Source of the DNA: Kastovskya adunca ATA6-11-RM4
GTDB taxonomy: Bacteria > Cyanobacteriota > Cyanobacteriia > Cyanobacteriales > Coleofasciculaceae
Assembly (NCBI GenBank): GCA_019359445.1
Contig: JAHHHJ010000027.1
Span: 19,510 to 83,509 of the forward strand
Reading direction: 5' to 3'
DNA length: 64,000 nt
Below, one piece after another: positions 18,783 to 26,934 of the stretch (its first letter is position 1; each line of letters opens with the position of its first letter). A program made the position numbers and the translations under genes. The notes below the pieces were generated by a model. It saw nothing but the letters and a program-made list of their open reading frames with translations. It ran no database searches and was not told the origin of the DNA.

Positions 18783-19370
18783 TCAATCGTGATGTCCTAA
18801 ACCGTTCGTCCCATTTGTAACGATAGAACTAAGGGGTTGAGAATTTAGATTAGTTGCCGTTTCAGTTGCGTTTGATGAGTTATCTGTCGTCATGAGCTTA
18901 TTCCTCATCGACAAGTGCTTTTCCGGGTCAACCCTATCAAAGGTTGGTGGAAGCCATACTCGAACAACTAATAGTGCAGCCATAACTAGCAAGAACGCAC
19001 AGGCGGCTAAAATTTGAATCCAGGAGGTTTCTAGAACTCCCCGCACGATAACTTCTCGCAGAACGGAAACAATAGACACCTCCACCGCTACCCCAATGGA
19101 AACTCGTTGCTCTTGTAAGTAAATAATCAACAGTCGGAATAACTCGACTAAAATCAGCAAGAACAGAATATCTGAGGTAACACCTGGGAAATCAAGCGGA
19201 GGCAATAGCTCGAAAAACATCTCTCGTAGCTGGATTGCCATCAAGGCGAATAGAGCGATACACAGGGAAATGACAAATAAATCTTGGACGGTTTCCAGGA
19301 CGCGCACAATACGATTGCGCTTCAACCCTTCGTAGCTGTTACTTGGCGGGTTCGTCAAAGCCTTCTGCAT
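18783..19370 (-). CDS. PsiE-like membrane protein
   Basis: A 195-residue integral membrane protein of the phosphate-starvation-inducible PsiE type. Four hydrophobic helices are visible: DLFVISLCIALFALMAIQL, DILFLLILVELFRLLIIYL, a helix near VSIVSVLREVIVRG, and ILAACAFLLVMAALLVV. The RVLETVQDLF lead-in and the LVELFRLL block are typical. The C-terminal 50 residues are polar and low in complexity. It sits between flv3 and flv1 on the same strand, 80 bases upstream of flv1, so co-expression with flv1 is plausible. Its function is not known. Confidence 0.85.
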   Translation of the reverse strand: MQKALTNPPSNSYEGLKRNRIVRVLETVQDLFVISLCIALFALMAIQLREMFFELLPPLDFPGVTSDILFLLILVELFRLLIIYLQEQRVSIGVAVEVSIVSVLREVIVRGVLETSWIQILAACAFLLVMAALLVVRVWLPPTFDRVDPEKHLSMRNKLMTTDNSSNATETATNLNSQPLSSIVTNGTNGLGHHD

Positions 19371-19523
19371 TTGAGATTCCTCTAACCTGTGTCACTAGAA
19401 TCCAGACTACATTATTTTTACTTATAAGCTGCCTACTGATTAATTGAATTTCTTTATGGTTTTTATCAGCGTTACTCCCGGAGTTCCAACCCACCCTCCC
19501 TGAGTAAATGATTTGTGAAGGCG

Positions 19524-19556
19524 AGATTCCCGACTTCTCTAAGAAGTCGGGAATCT
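19524..19556. repeat. Solo REP-like palindrome
   Basis: AGATTCCCGACTTCT (19524-19538) and AGAAGTCGGGAATCT (19542-19556) form a perfect 15-bp stem with a 3-base loop. It is the same unit as those flanking the transposase, but two compensated positions differ (TTCCC/GGGAA instead of TCCCC/GGGGA). It lies alone between two minus-strand genes. Confidence 0.82.
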
Positions 19557-19661
19557 GAACCTCAGACGTTGTAGGGGGAGCATCCCGAATGTGTAAATTG
19601 CCCCTCAGACTGGAAGTCTAGGGCTATACAAACTTGCGTCCGCCTGCACTGACTAATACAT

Positions 19662-22010
19662 CTAGTCTGCGGAGGCAGGCTTTGTTTGTGGCTGATACTT
19701 TCCCATCTCTGCAATAGGCAGCAACAACTTGCCCTCAATTTGCTCTTTTACCCCGTCTCTCACCGCGCAATTACTATTCAGACAATCAACTAATAAATTA
19801 TTCACATCATAGTATTGCTGTAGCAAGTGCTTCTGCTGAGTGTCATTAAAATCAAAATCATGAAACTTGTCATGCTTAATCAACACCTCTCTTAATTTCT
19901 CAGTCCATGCTTGACCTTGCTTTTGCCACCACACCATAAATTTATTCTCTTTTAATGAGTCTCGTAGTGTTTTTTTAAGATCTTCAATAGCTTTATTTAA
20001 TTCTGGCTCAAACTCCCGTACAAGAGCGCAGCAAAGGGCATCAGTATGTATAGATACAAAAAACTCAGCCATTTCTTCATCATGAAATTTATCTAAAGCT
20101 GTACGGCAACTTTGATCAATATCATGAGCTAACTTAAGAGTAAAGGCTAGAGCAAGGTCAGAGTCAATAATCTTGTCAAACTTATGCTCAAGGTTACGCA
20201 TAGGAGGAGGTACAAGAGGAACCCAACCAAATTCATTTAAAAAACTAGTTGGGTAATGAATATCAAGACTAAGGGAAAGATAAAAAAAGCGAATGGCTAC
20301 TCGTTTATAGGTTACATTGACTGAACTTGATTTATCATTTATCCATATCAAGAATCGCTGTAATATCTCATCCTCAGCTACAATTGCATCAGCCTGCCGC
20401 TTCATTAACTGCAACAGACAATACAGACAATCTGGTTTTGGCAACATTTCGACTGCCAGCAAAAATACTTCCCGCCAGTGTTTTTCTTTTATATGACTTA
20501 CTAAACCAGCCCAATCAGCACGATCGCAAAACCATTTCGCTGTGAAATACTCTTGAAACGTCAGGTGAGAGAAAGACCAGAATCCCTGTGCCCGTTCAAT
20601 CAATAAGCCATGCTGTGCTGCTACAGTATCCAGCACGGCTTCACTATCCTCGGTTGAAATCCCCAGATATTCCGCAATATATCCCTGAAGTTCGCCTTGC
20701 TCAAACAATACATATTGCTCTTGCTCGAACTTACGCACAGCCAGATAACTTAGGAGTTTCTTTTTTTCTCCAACCGACAAGTTTCTGTAGGCTTCACTCC
20801 CTAATTCCCGCCTGACTCCTCTTTTTTCATCCCACTTTTCCAACAGCAGATTGATTCCCTTTTCATATAAATCGGAACGCTTAGGGGGCAAGCTTTCTAG
20901 GTTGTTGAAAACCCAGCAGGTCAAACTCAGTAGAATGGGTGTAACAGCCAGTTCAGCAGTTTGCTTGTTTTTAGACCATCTCAGCTCGCCCAGAAACTTT
21001 ACTGTAAGTTCTGCTCCCTGTTCAGGCGTTTCAGCTAATGCAGTAAACCAGTTTTTGGCAAAGATTTCGACTTGTTACGGTTTGAATTCAGCAACCTCAA
21101 CGTAATCGAACGTCGATAAGGTGTACTCTGTCGTTTGAGTCCGGCAGGTGAGGATAAAACGATTTTTGTAATACTGCTGAGAAAACTCATAAATATGGTC
21201 TTGGATATCTCGCCGCGACTGACCCGGCACCTCATCCAAACCATCCAGCAAAATCAAGACCTTACCCTGATTTAGGATTTGTTCTGTCTGCGCTTGATTA
21301 GCCAATCCAAATTCTTTATGGATTTTGTTAACTAAGTTGAAACAACTGGCATCTTTGATGTCTCTAAGTTCAACAAAAATTGGGATGTGGTTAGTCTGAA
21401 ACTCACCCTTGCAGCAAGCAACCGCTAGGTGTCGCAAGAATGTGCTTTTGCCTGATCCTGGTTTGCCTAACACCATTAATCTGGGGTGATGGGCTACTAC
21501 TTCAAATCCGGACAATCGCTTCTCTCTCTTCCTCAAACTCAAGCGCTCAAAGCAATCCCGTAAGTCTGCACCTTTCAGCAGATCTGGAATAGTTGCATGA
21601 GACTCGCTGGAAAGCTTCTCCAGCACATAGACATCAACATAAAGCTGATCTACGTCAATCCGCTGGAGGTTCAACAATTGGATTTTGCTGTACTGGTCTT
21701 GAATTTTGTCACAACAGCGCGATCGCACCTCTCGCATCAGCTCATCAATATCAGTGCCATTGTCCTGCTTTCTCTTCCCTAGTGCAGGTTCAAAGTCTCC
21801 ATCTTCCCAAGTCAAACCGAGGAGGAAGCCTATCTTGTCAGCAGTGGAACGTTCAACAGTTTTGCTCTGGAAAAAGTTGGAAAGCTGCTGACTGCCTAAT
21901 ATTTGGTTGCGTGACTTTGCCTCCTCTAGGAGTTTTGTCTGCTTCCAACCCTTCGGGATGAGAGCTTCCCTTGCTTTCCGAATGCCTTGTTCAGATGCCC
22001 GAACTTTCAT
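19662..22010 (-). pseudogene. NACHT-domain NTPase interrupted by a single in-frame stop
   Basis: One frame of 783 codons runs from ATG 22010 to 19662 with a single TAA at 21077-21075 (codon 312). The N-terminal part has a helix-turn-helix-like region (about 20-70), Walker A GKPGSGKST (182-190) and Walker B LILLDGLDE (252-260). The stop replaces one codon in VEVAEFKP-stop-QVEIFAKNW, exactly where related proteins read on. The rest resumes in frame with LLSLTCWVFNNLESLPPKRS and the winged-helix block SFSHLTFQEYF. The C-terminal helical part is long. Bacterial NACHT proteins often act in phage defence. It is either a recent pseudogene or a two-piece protein. Confidence 0.88.
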
Positions 22011-22064
22011 ATCCCGCTCTCAAGCCCAATCACACTGTAAATATTAAATCTTTATTAAGACAAT

Positions 22065-22178
22065 TTTGAGTTCAGCTTTGATATGAATTCAAACGAACTC
22101 AAATCACATTCTACTGACTCAACAGTAAACTCAAATCAACTCAAATCACAACTCAAACACAACTCAAACCAGTTCAAA
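22065..22178. promoter_or_regulatory. Helically phased ACTCAAA repeat array upstream of the NACHT gene
   Basis: Exact ACTCAAA copies start at 22097, 22129, 22139, 22151 and 22162. Near copies start at 22087 (ATTCAAA), 22117 (ACTCAAC) and 22172 (GTTCAAA). Successive starts are 10, 20, 12, 10, 12, 11 and 10 bases apart, so the copies lie on about the same DNA face. An inverted TTTGAGT is at 22065. The array lies 55-170 bases upstream of the NACHT start and before the divergent small gene at 22247. It looks like a multi-site operator. Confidence 0.6.
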
Positions 22179-22246
22179 TTCTTGCTCCAGAAGAGCTTCA
22201 GGCTTTGGGTGCCATGCTGTTGGAAGTTCACTAGGAGCAAAATTTC

Positions 22247-22483
22247 ATGAAAACTTTCACCCCCAAACAGCCAGCTTCAGAACAGAATCAACAGCGATCG
22301 CAAGCGACTCAACTCAGTAACTCGAAACCTAAATCCAGCAAAGCTCGCAGGCGGCTAAAATTTATCGAGTTTGCCGTCGTCGGCTTTGCCACCTGGCTGA
22401 ACCCTAACGTAGGGTTTCTCATTTTCCTCTTGAAACTCTGCTTTAAACTTTTGGGGCTGCTTCAAGAGGAACGAGAGCAGTAG
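22247..22483 (+). CDS. Small putative membrane protein (hypothetical)
   Basis: A 78-residue protein starting at ATG 22247 with AGGAG about nine bases upstream. The first 45 residues are polar and basic (KSSKARRRLKF). One or two hydrophobic helices follow (FAVVGFATWLNPNVGFLIFLLKLCFKLLGLL). The basic stretch before the helix predicts an N-in topology. It is divergent from the NACHT gene, sharing the ACTCAAA array. I do not recognise the family; small membrane proteins next to NTPase defence genes can be effectors, but that is only a guess here. Confidence 0.55.
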   Translation: MKTFTPKQPASEQNQQRSQATQLSNSKPKSSKARRRLKFIEFAVVGFATWLNPNVGFLIFLLKLCFKLLGLLQEEREQ

Positions 22484-22612
22484 TAATCGAAACCCGCCGA
22501 GTTCAGAGCTTTGTGATTGAGCTTCAAAAACTCGTGAGCAAGCAATGCTTAAGGGCACGATGATATCGTGCCCCTACAAAAACCTGCAAGAGAACTTGGC
22601 TGAAGAGGTGAG

Positions 22613-24340
22613 TTAATAATGATTCCCGACTTTACGATGGTGTACTGCCGTCAGAGCATCGGGTTTGGAAACGCGACCCACCGAAACAGTGGCGTAGATC
22701 GTCCAGTGGTCGCCACAATCCAAGCGGCTTTTGACTTCGCACTCCATATAGGCAAGAGCGTCTGCCAGAATGGGAGAACCATCGGTTGCTGGATAGGTCT
22801 TAACACCTGCAAAGCGATCGCTACCGGGAGGGAAGCGCTTGAGGAAGTGCTTCATCAGTCCTTGGTAATTGCCTTCTTCCAGCACGTTGAGGACGAAGCG
22901 ATCGCCTACATGCAGCAACGACTCAATAGCGCGGTCTTTCGCTACAGCAACGCTTATCCCCAAGGGTTTGAAGCTAGCTTGCGCCACCCAAGAGGCAAAC
23001 ATGGCACTGCTGACATTGCCCTTCTTGGTCGTGAGAATGTACAGTCCGCTACTGAGTCTTCCCAAGGCTTTTTCTAGGTCGGAATCTAAGGCTTTGATTT
23101 GCTTGATAGTGCGATCGCGAGTCAACCACTGCCCCAAGTCTGTTCCTGCTTCTTCACACAAATGATAGGTTTCTTCGTGTGGTGTCTCCTTGACCAGAAT
23201 TGGCGGAAAAGCAGGGTTCAGACCTAAATCTCGGAATTTGTTGACTAGCTGATAAGCTGATTCACTATCCTCAGCGCCAGACTCAAATACACCGAACGAT
23301 TGCTTAGCATTGGTCGCCGCTAAGATAATGCCGATCGCTGTTTGAGTTGTAGTTGCTGCTTCTCCTGTAGTCGGTGGGGTAGCAATAACCAACCCAGAAG
23401 CCATGCTTACCAGCTCTTTCACTTCTTGGGGGTCAGCCGATCGCAAATCCATCATTTCCACCGCCACACCTGTTTTCGTGATGCCGTGTGCGATCGCTTG
23501 ACTCATGCGATCACTAAATCCGTAATCGGACAGGTAAAATACGGCAACCGTCGTTTCTGCCTTGGCTTGCTCCTGACTCCACTGACGGTAGCAATTCACC
23601 AGTTCGGTCACATTGTGATGCAGTAGGGGGCCGTGACCCGTAGCAATGGTTTCAATCTCCGGCAACTCTTTCATCCGCTTCAAAGCAGACAGCACCGAGC
23701 GAGCATTTGGCCCCATCAAACAGTCGTAGTAATATTTGTAATCCTCTTCAATGAGTTCTAAATCTTCATCAAAGGTGTGGTCATCGCAATAATGCATCCC
23801 AAAGGCATCGCAGGTGTAGAGAATCTGCGTTTTGGTATCAAAGGTGAAGATGGTATCGGGCCAGTGCAGATTGGGCGCGATGACAAATTCCAGCATGTGT
23901 CCGTTACCCAAATCTAAGCGATCGCTATTTTTCACAATCCGTGATTGAAATGGCTGATGCAGCCAATTTTCAAGGAACTGAATGGCGACTTTTGAACCAA
24001 CAACGGTAATTTGCGGGGCGAGTGCCAGGATATCTTTGACCAACCCACTGTGATCGGGTTCGGTATGGCTAACAATTAGGTAATTCAGTTGATTGGGGTC
24101 AATCAGTCCCGTCACGGTGTCGAGATACAGTTGGCGAAACTTCTCGTGAGAGGTGTCTACTAGGGCAGTTTGTTCGCCTTGAATCAAGAATGAGTTGTAG
24201 GTGGTGCCATTTTGTAGCCCGAATTCAATGTCGAAGCGATCGCGATCCCAATCCAGGGAGCGAATTGCCGTTGTCTCAGGTGCAATTTCGACAGTCTGCA
24301 TCGTCAGTCGGCGTTGAACTTTTTCAGCAACGGTTACCAT
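22613..24340 (-). CDS. flv3: Flavodiiron protein Flv3 (canonical metal site)
   Basis: A 575-residue A-type flavodiiron protein. A TTG at 24361 is in frame, but AAAGGAGG six bases before ATG 24340 fixes the start (MVTVAEK). The beta-lactamase-like domain carries canonical di-iron ligands: HTEPDH in LIVSHTEPDHSG, the Asp of TCDAFGMH and the His of TGHGPLLHH. A flavodoxin domain (about 255-395) and a flavin-reductase domain (ending TAVHHRKVGNHY) follow. The opening TAIRSLDWDRDRFDIEFGLQ is characteristic of Flv3. With Flv1 it forms the O2-reducing sink after photosystem I. Confidence 0.95.
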   Translation of the reverse strand: MVTVAEKVQRRLTMQTVEIAPETTAIRSLDWDRDRFDIEFGLQNGTTYNSFLIQGEQTALVDTSHEKFRQLYLDTVTGLIDPNQLNYLIVSHTEPDHSGLVKDILALAPQITVVGSKVAIQFLENWLHQPFQSRIVKNSDRLDLGNGHMLEFVIAPNLHWPDTIFTFDTKTQILYTCDAFGMHYCDDHTFDEDLELIEEDYKYYYDCLMGPNARSVLSALKRMKELPEIETIATGHGPLLHHNVTELVNCYRQWSQEQAKAETTVAVFYLSDYGFSDRMSQAIAHGITKTGVAVEMMDLRSADPQEVKELVSMASGLVIATPPTTGEAATTTQTAIGIILAATNAKQSFGVFESGAEDSESAYQLVNKFRDLGLNPAFPPILVKETPHEETYHLCEEAGTDLGQWLTRDRTIKQIKALDSDLEKALGRLSSGLYILTTKKGNVSSAMFASWVAQASFKPLGISVAVAKDRAIESLLHVGDRFVLNVLEEGNYQGLMKHFLKRFPPGSDRFAGVKTYPATDGSPILADALAYMECEVKSRLDCGDHWTIYATVSVGRVSKPDALTAVHHRKVGNHY

Positions 24341-24361
24341 CGGTCGCCTCCTTTTATGCAA

Positions 24362-24562
24362 TTCAATTACATGTCTTTACAGGTATTAAGTTTAACTATC
24401 GTTTTCTACTTTTAAGTTAGTATTATCTTATGATTAAATTCAGGATTTTATAGGGGGTTGGAGATGTTGCCGCGATTCTCCTAGCCCCTTCAGGGTGGCT
24501 TCGCCAACGGAGACACTTCGCGATCGTCTCCTCACAAAACGTCCAGAAGCTGGAAGCCGCAA
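24362..24562. other. Gap upstream of flv3
   Basis: The left half is AT-rich and should contain the flv3 promoter. The right half includes CCTTCAGGGTGGCTTCGCC-type sequence that resembles dispersed cyanobacterial repeat debris. No gene is seen. Confidence 0.35.
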
Positions 24563-24625
24563 CCTTCCGCCTTGTTGCAAAACGGGCAGAGTTCGGCAAA
24601 CGCCGCGAAGCCATCTTTGCCGTCA
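24563..24625 (+). pseudogene. Internal fragment of ilvA
   Basis: About 63 bases match ilvA positions 14149-14210 closely, including an identical run of 20 or more bases over the codons for RREAIFAV. The peptide reads LVAKRAEFGKRREAIFAV against FVAERAEFGERREAIFAV in intact IlvA. The fragment ends abruptly at GCCGTCA and a different coding sequence begins directly afterwards. Confidence 0.85.
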
Positions 24626-24631
24626 AACTCA

Positions 24632-24971
24632 CAAGCGAGTCCGTGTTGAATATCCGATTACTGTCAATGACTGGCTCAAGGGTACATTGAATTATTATTT
24701 TCCAGATTTGCTGGTGATTGAAGCAAAGCGAGATAATCTTGAGAATGGCTTCACTCAACTCGCAGTTGAACTGATTGCCTTGGATCAATGGACAAACTCG
24801 GATACACCGATTCTTTATGGGTCTGTTACCACTGGGAATGATTGGCGGTTTGGTGAATTTCACCGACAACAACGACAAATTATTCAGGATTTCAAGCTGT
24901 ATCGTGTTCCGGAAGAGTTAGAGATACTGATTGGTATTCTCATTGGTTTACTCAGTAAAGAATCCGGGTAG
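24632..24971 (+). pseudogene. 5'-truncated gene fused to the ilvA fragment
   Basis: The frame from about 24632 reads HKRVRVEYPITVNDWLKGTL and then YYFPDLLVIEAKRDNLENGF. TQLAVELIALDQW and VTTGNDWRFGEFHRQQRQI follow, ending KESG. The IEAKxDNL-TQLAxELIAL pattern resembles a cyanobacterial hypothetical family with a nuclease-like E-x-K core. No proper start is present: the frame runs back into unrelated ilvA-derived sequence in another phase. I read it as the 3' half of a lost gene. An open frame from 24495 exists but its first 40 codons are not native. Confidence 0.65.
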
Positions 24972-25124
24972 GGTGGGTATTGCACCCAAATTTTGGGATA
25001 TGAGCGATGAAATAACGGCAATGCCTATCCGACAAGAGCGATCGCACCGCCTCCGAAAGGGGCAGAAAAAGCTTCACGTCTCTACAGAATATTGCTTCTA
25101 AGGTGGATAAGCTCGTGCGATACA

Positions 25125-25781
25125 CTAAGCTTGAAAGATCAGGGAAAGATTATTCGCTGGCATCGTATAGGTTTTGATGAGTGAGAGGTGCTGCTCCTGT
25201 GCAACTGCAACCACCTCCTCCAAATCCCGCACACCCCACTCTGGATTTTGCATCTGAAGACTCTCATCAAAAGCCGCATTGCTGGATGCTGTGTGCCTGC
25301 CACCTTGTTTGAAAGGCCCGTATAGATACAAAATGCCACCCGGAGGAAGAATCCGCCCTGCCCCTGCCATCAATCCCAGACAGGCTGACCAAGGGGCAAT
25401 GTGAATCATGTTAATGTTGACGATCGCCACAATTGGCTCCTGGTTAAAGTCTATACCCTGCAACGATTCTGGCAGTTCATCCTGCTCGATTGCCCAAACC
25501 GGATCGCAAACATCCAACGCGATTGGGGAATACAAATTATCCGCAGGGCAATATTCCCGCCATGCTGCAATGCTCGCTCGTGCTACGTTGTTGGGGTCAG
25601 ATGGAATCCATTTACGCCGATGGAGTCGGGGTGCAAAAAAGACAGCATGTTCCCCAGTCCCACTGGAGACTTCCAACACGGTGCCAGTGAGTGGTAGAAC
25701 TTGTAAAAGCACCTCCAGAATGGCTTCTCGATTGCGTTGTGTAGCGGGGGCATACTGTCGGGCATCTAGGAATTCATTCAT
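25125..25781 (-). CDS. DUF938 family SAM-dependent methyltransferase-like protein
   Basis: A 218-residue Rossmann-fold protein of the DUF938 family. The start MNEFLDARQYAPATQRNREA and the SAM-binding block VLEVSSGTGEHAVFFAP are diagnostic. IPSDPNN and the later NINMIHIAPWSACLGLMAGA and LYLYGPFKQGGRHT segments also match. Members are predicted methyltransferases, some studied as virulence factors, with unknown substrates. It is a single gene in this context. Confidence 0.9.
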   Translation of the reverse strand: MNEFLDARQYAPATQRNREAILEVLLQVLPLTGTVLEVSSGTGEHAVFFAPRLHRRKWIPSDPNNVARASIAAWREYCPADNLYSPIALDVCDPVWAIEQDELPESLQGIDFNQEPIVAIVNINMIHIAPWSACLGLMAGAGRILPPGGILYLYGPFKQGGRHTASSNAAFDESLQMQNPEWGVRDLEEVVAVAQEQHLSLIKTYTMPANNLSLIFQA

Positions 25782-25849
25782 CTGGGCTGTGTAGGATGGG
25801 TAGAAACTTCACCAAAGAATTGCAACACAAGCGCGATCGCCTCTATTTT

Positions 25850-26725
25850 TCAAAGCCCCAAATAACGCCGCAAAAAGCTTTCTAGCGATTCCATCTTGAT
25901 GTTGTAAGTCATCTGCAAACGAGCAATCTCTTCGGCTGTACAGAAAAACTCATTCCCCAGCAACGTCCGCAGCGTACCGAGGCTGTTTTTGGCTTGAGGA
26001 TTTAACAATCCCACCGTATTGCGTATCCCGTCAAACACAAATAACGGTGCATTGATCACAATCGGTTCTCGGTTAAAGATGCGTCCAAAAATGCGCGGGA
26101 TATCTTCACGTTTGAGAATATCCGGCCCTCCTACGGCAAAGATTTGGTTTCTTGCCCCTTCAAGGGAAACAGAATCAACTGCAATCTGGGCTAAGTCATC
26201 GGTACTGACAATTGATGTGCGGTTTTTGGGATCGCCATTGAGCAGGTAAAGTCCCGTCTGCCGGAATTGTTCTGCTAACGGTAATAAGTTTGATGCCAAC
26301 CCCGATGGACGCAGAATCGTATAGTTCAATCCGCTAGCTTGCAGGTATTTTTCCACCGCCTGCTTTGCCTTGAAGGTGGGAGCATCTTCGTAACCGCGAG
26401 CTGCACCCAGCACAGAAATGAAAACGAAGTGCTGAACACCATTCTCCTTGGCTTGGTCAATCAATTCTATATTGGCTCGATAATCTAGCGCCTGGGCATC
26501 GCCGTCAGAACCATGGGCGCTGATGATGTACTGTACTCCTCGACAAGCTTTTTGAATATCTTTGTCTTGCCGCAAATCGCCGATAAAAATTTCGGCACCT
26601 CTGGTTTCTAAATCACCATAGCGAGAGGTGAGGCGAACAAACGTCCGCACAGGCATAGATTGTTCTCGAAGAATTCGCACAACGCGGCGTCCAATCGATC
26701 CGGTGGCTCCAGTAACTAAAAACAT
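25850..26725 (-). CDS. NmrA-like NAD(P)-binding protein (atypical SDR)
   Basis: A 291-residue protein with an N-terminal dinucleotide-binding motif VTGATGSIGRRV (about 4-15) and no classic YxxxK site, as in NmrA/HSCARG-type atypical SDRs. LRPSGLASNLLPLAEQFRQT and FAVGGPDILKREDIPRIFGR match the family. Cyanobacterial members act as redox sensors or in photosystem assembly (Ycf39-like), but this protein is not close enough by eye to name. It stands alone, divergent from the ABC exporter. Confidence 0.85.
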   Translation of the reverse strand: MFLVTGATGSIGRRVVRILREQSMPVRTFVRLTSRYGDLETRGAEIFIGDLRQDKDIQKACRGVQYIISAHGSDGDAQALDYRANIELIDQAKENGVQHFVFISVLGAARGYEDAPTFKAKQAVEKYLQASGLNYTILRPSGLASNLLPLAEQFRQTGLYLLNGDPKNRTSIVSTDDLAQIAVDSVSLEGARNQIFAVGGPDILKREDIPRIFGRIFNREPIVINAPLFVFDGIRNTVGLLNPQAKNSLGTLRTLLGNEFFCTAEEIARLQMTYNIKMESLESFLRRYLGL

Positions 26726-26934
26726 AATTTCAATGTGTTGATTGCTCTCTACTAGAAAGGATGGAATATCAGCAAACGGTTCAGTTCCGTTGCTCCACCC
26801 TTAATTTAAGGCGATCGCTTCTCTTTCGCCAGAACCCGATCAAAAAGCGATCGCGCATCTAGGGGTTAAATAGTATAGTTCGGGTGTAATTTCAGGGCAG
26901 TCTGACAAGTCAATATCTTCCCACGGTAACAACA

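Noticed and set aside
22087..22178. The ACTCAAA array as plasmid-type iterons of a replication origin
   Set aside because: No replication protein or AT-rich unwinding element next to it, and it lies between two divergent genes in a chromosomal setting.
24495..24631. The start of the frame at 24495 as a genuine N-terminus
   Set aside because: This part overlaps ilvA-derived sequence in a different phase, so the first 40 codons are not native.
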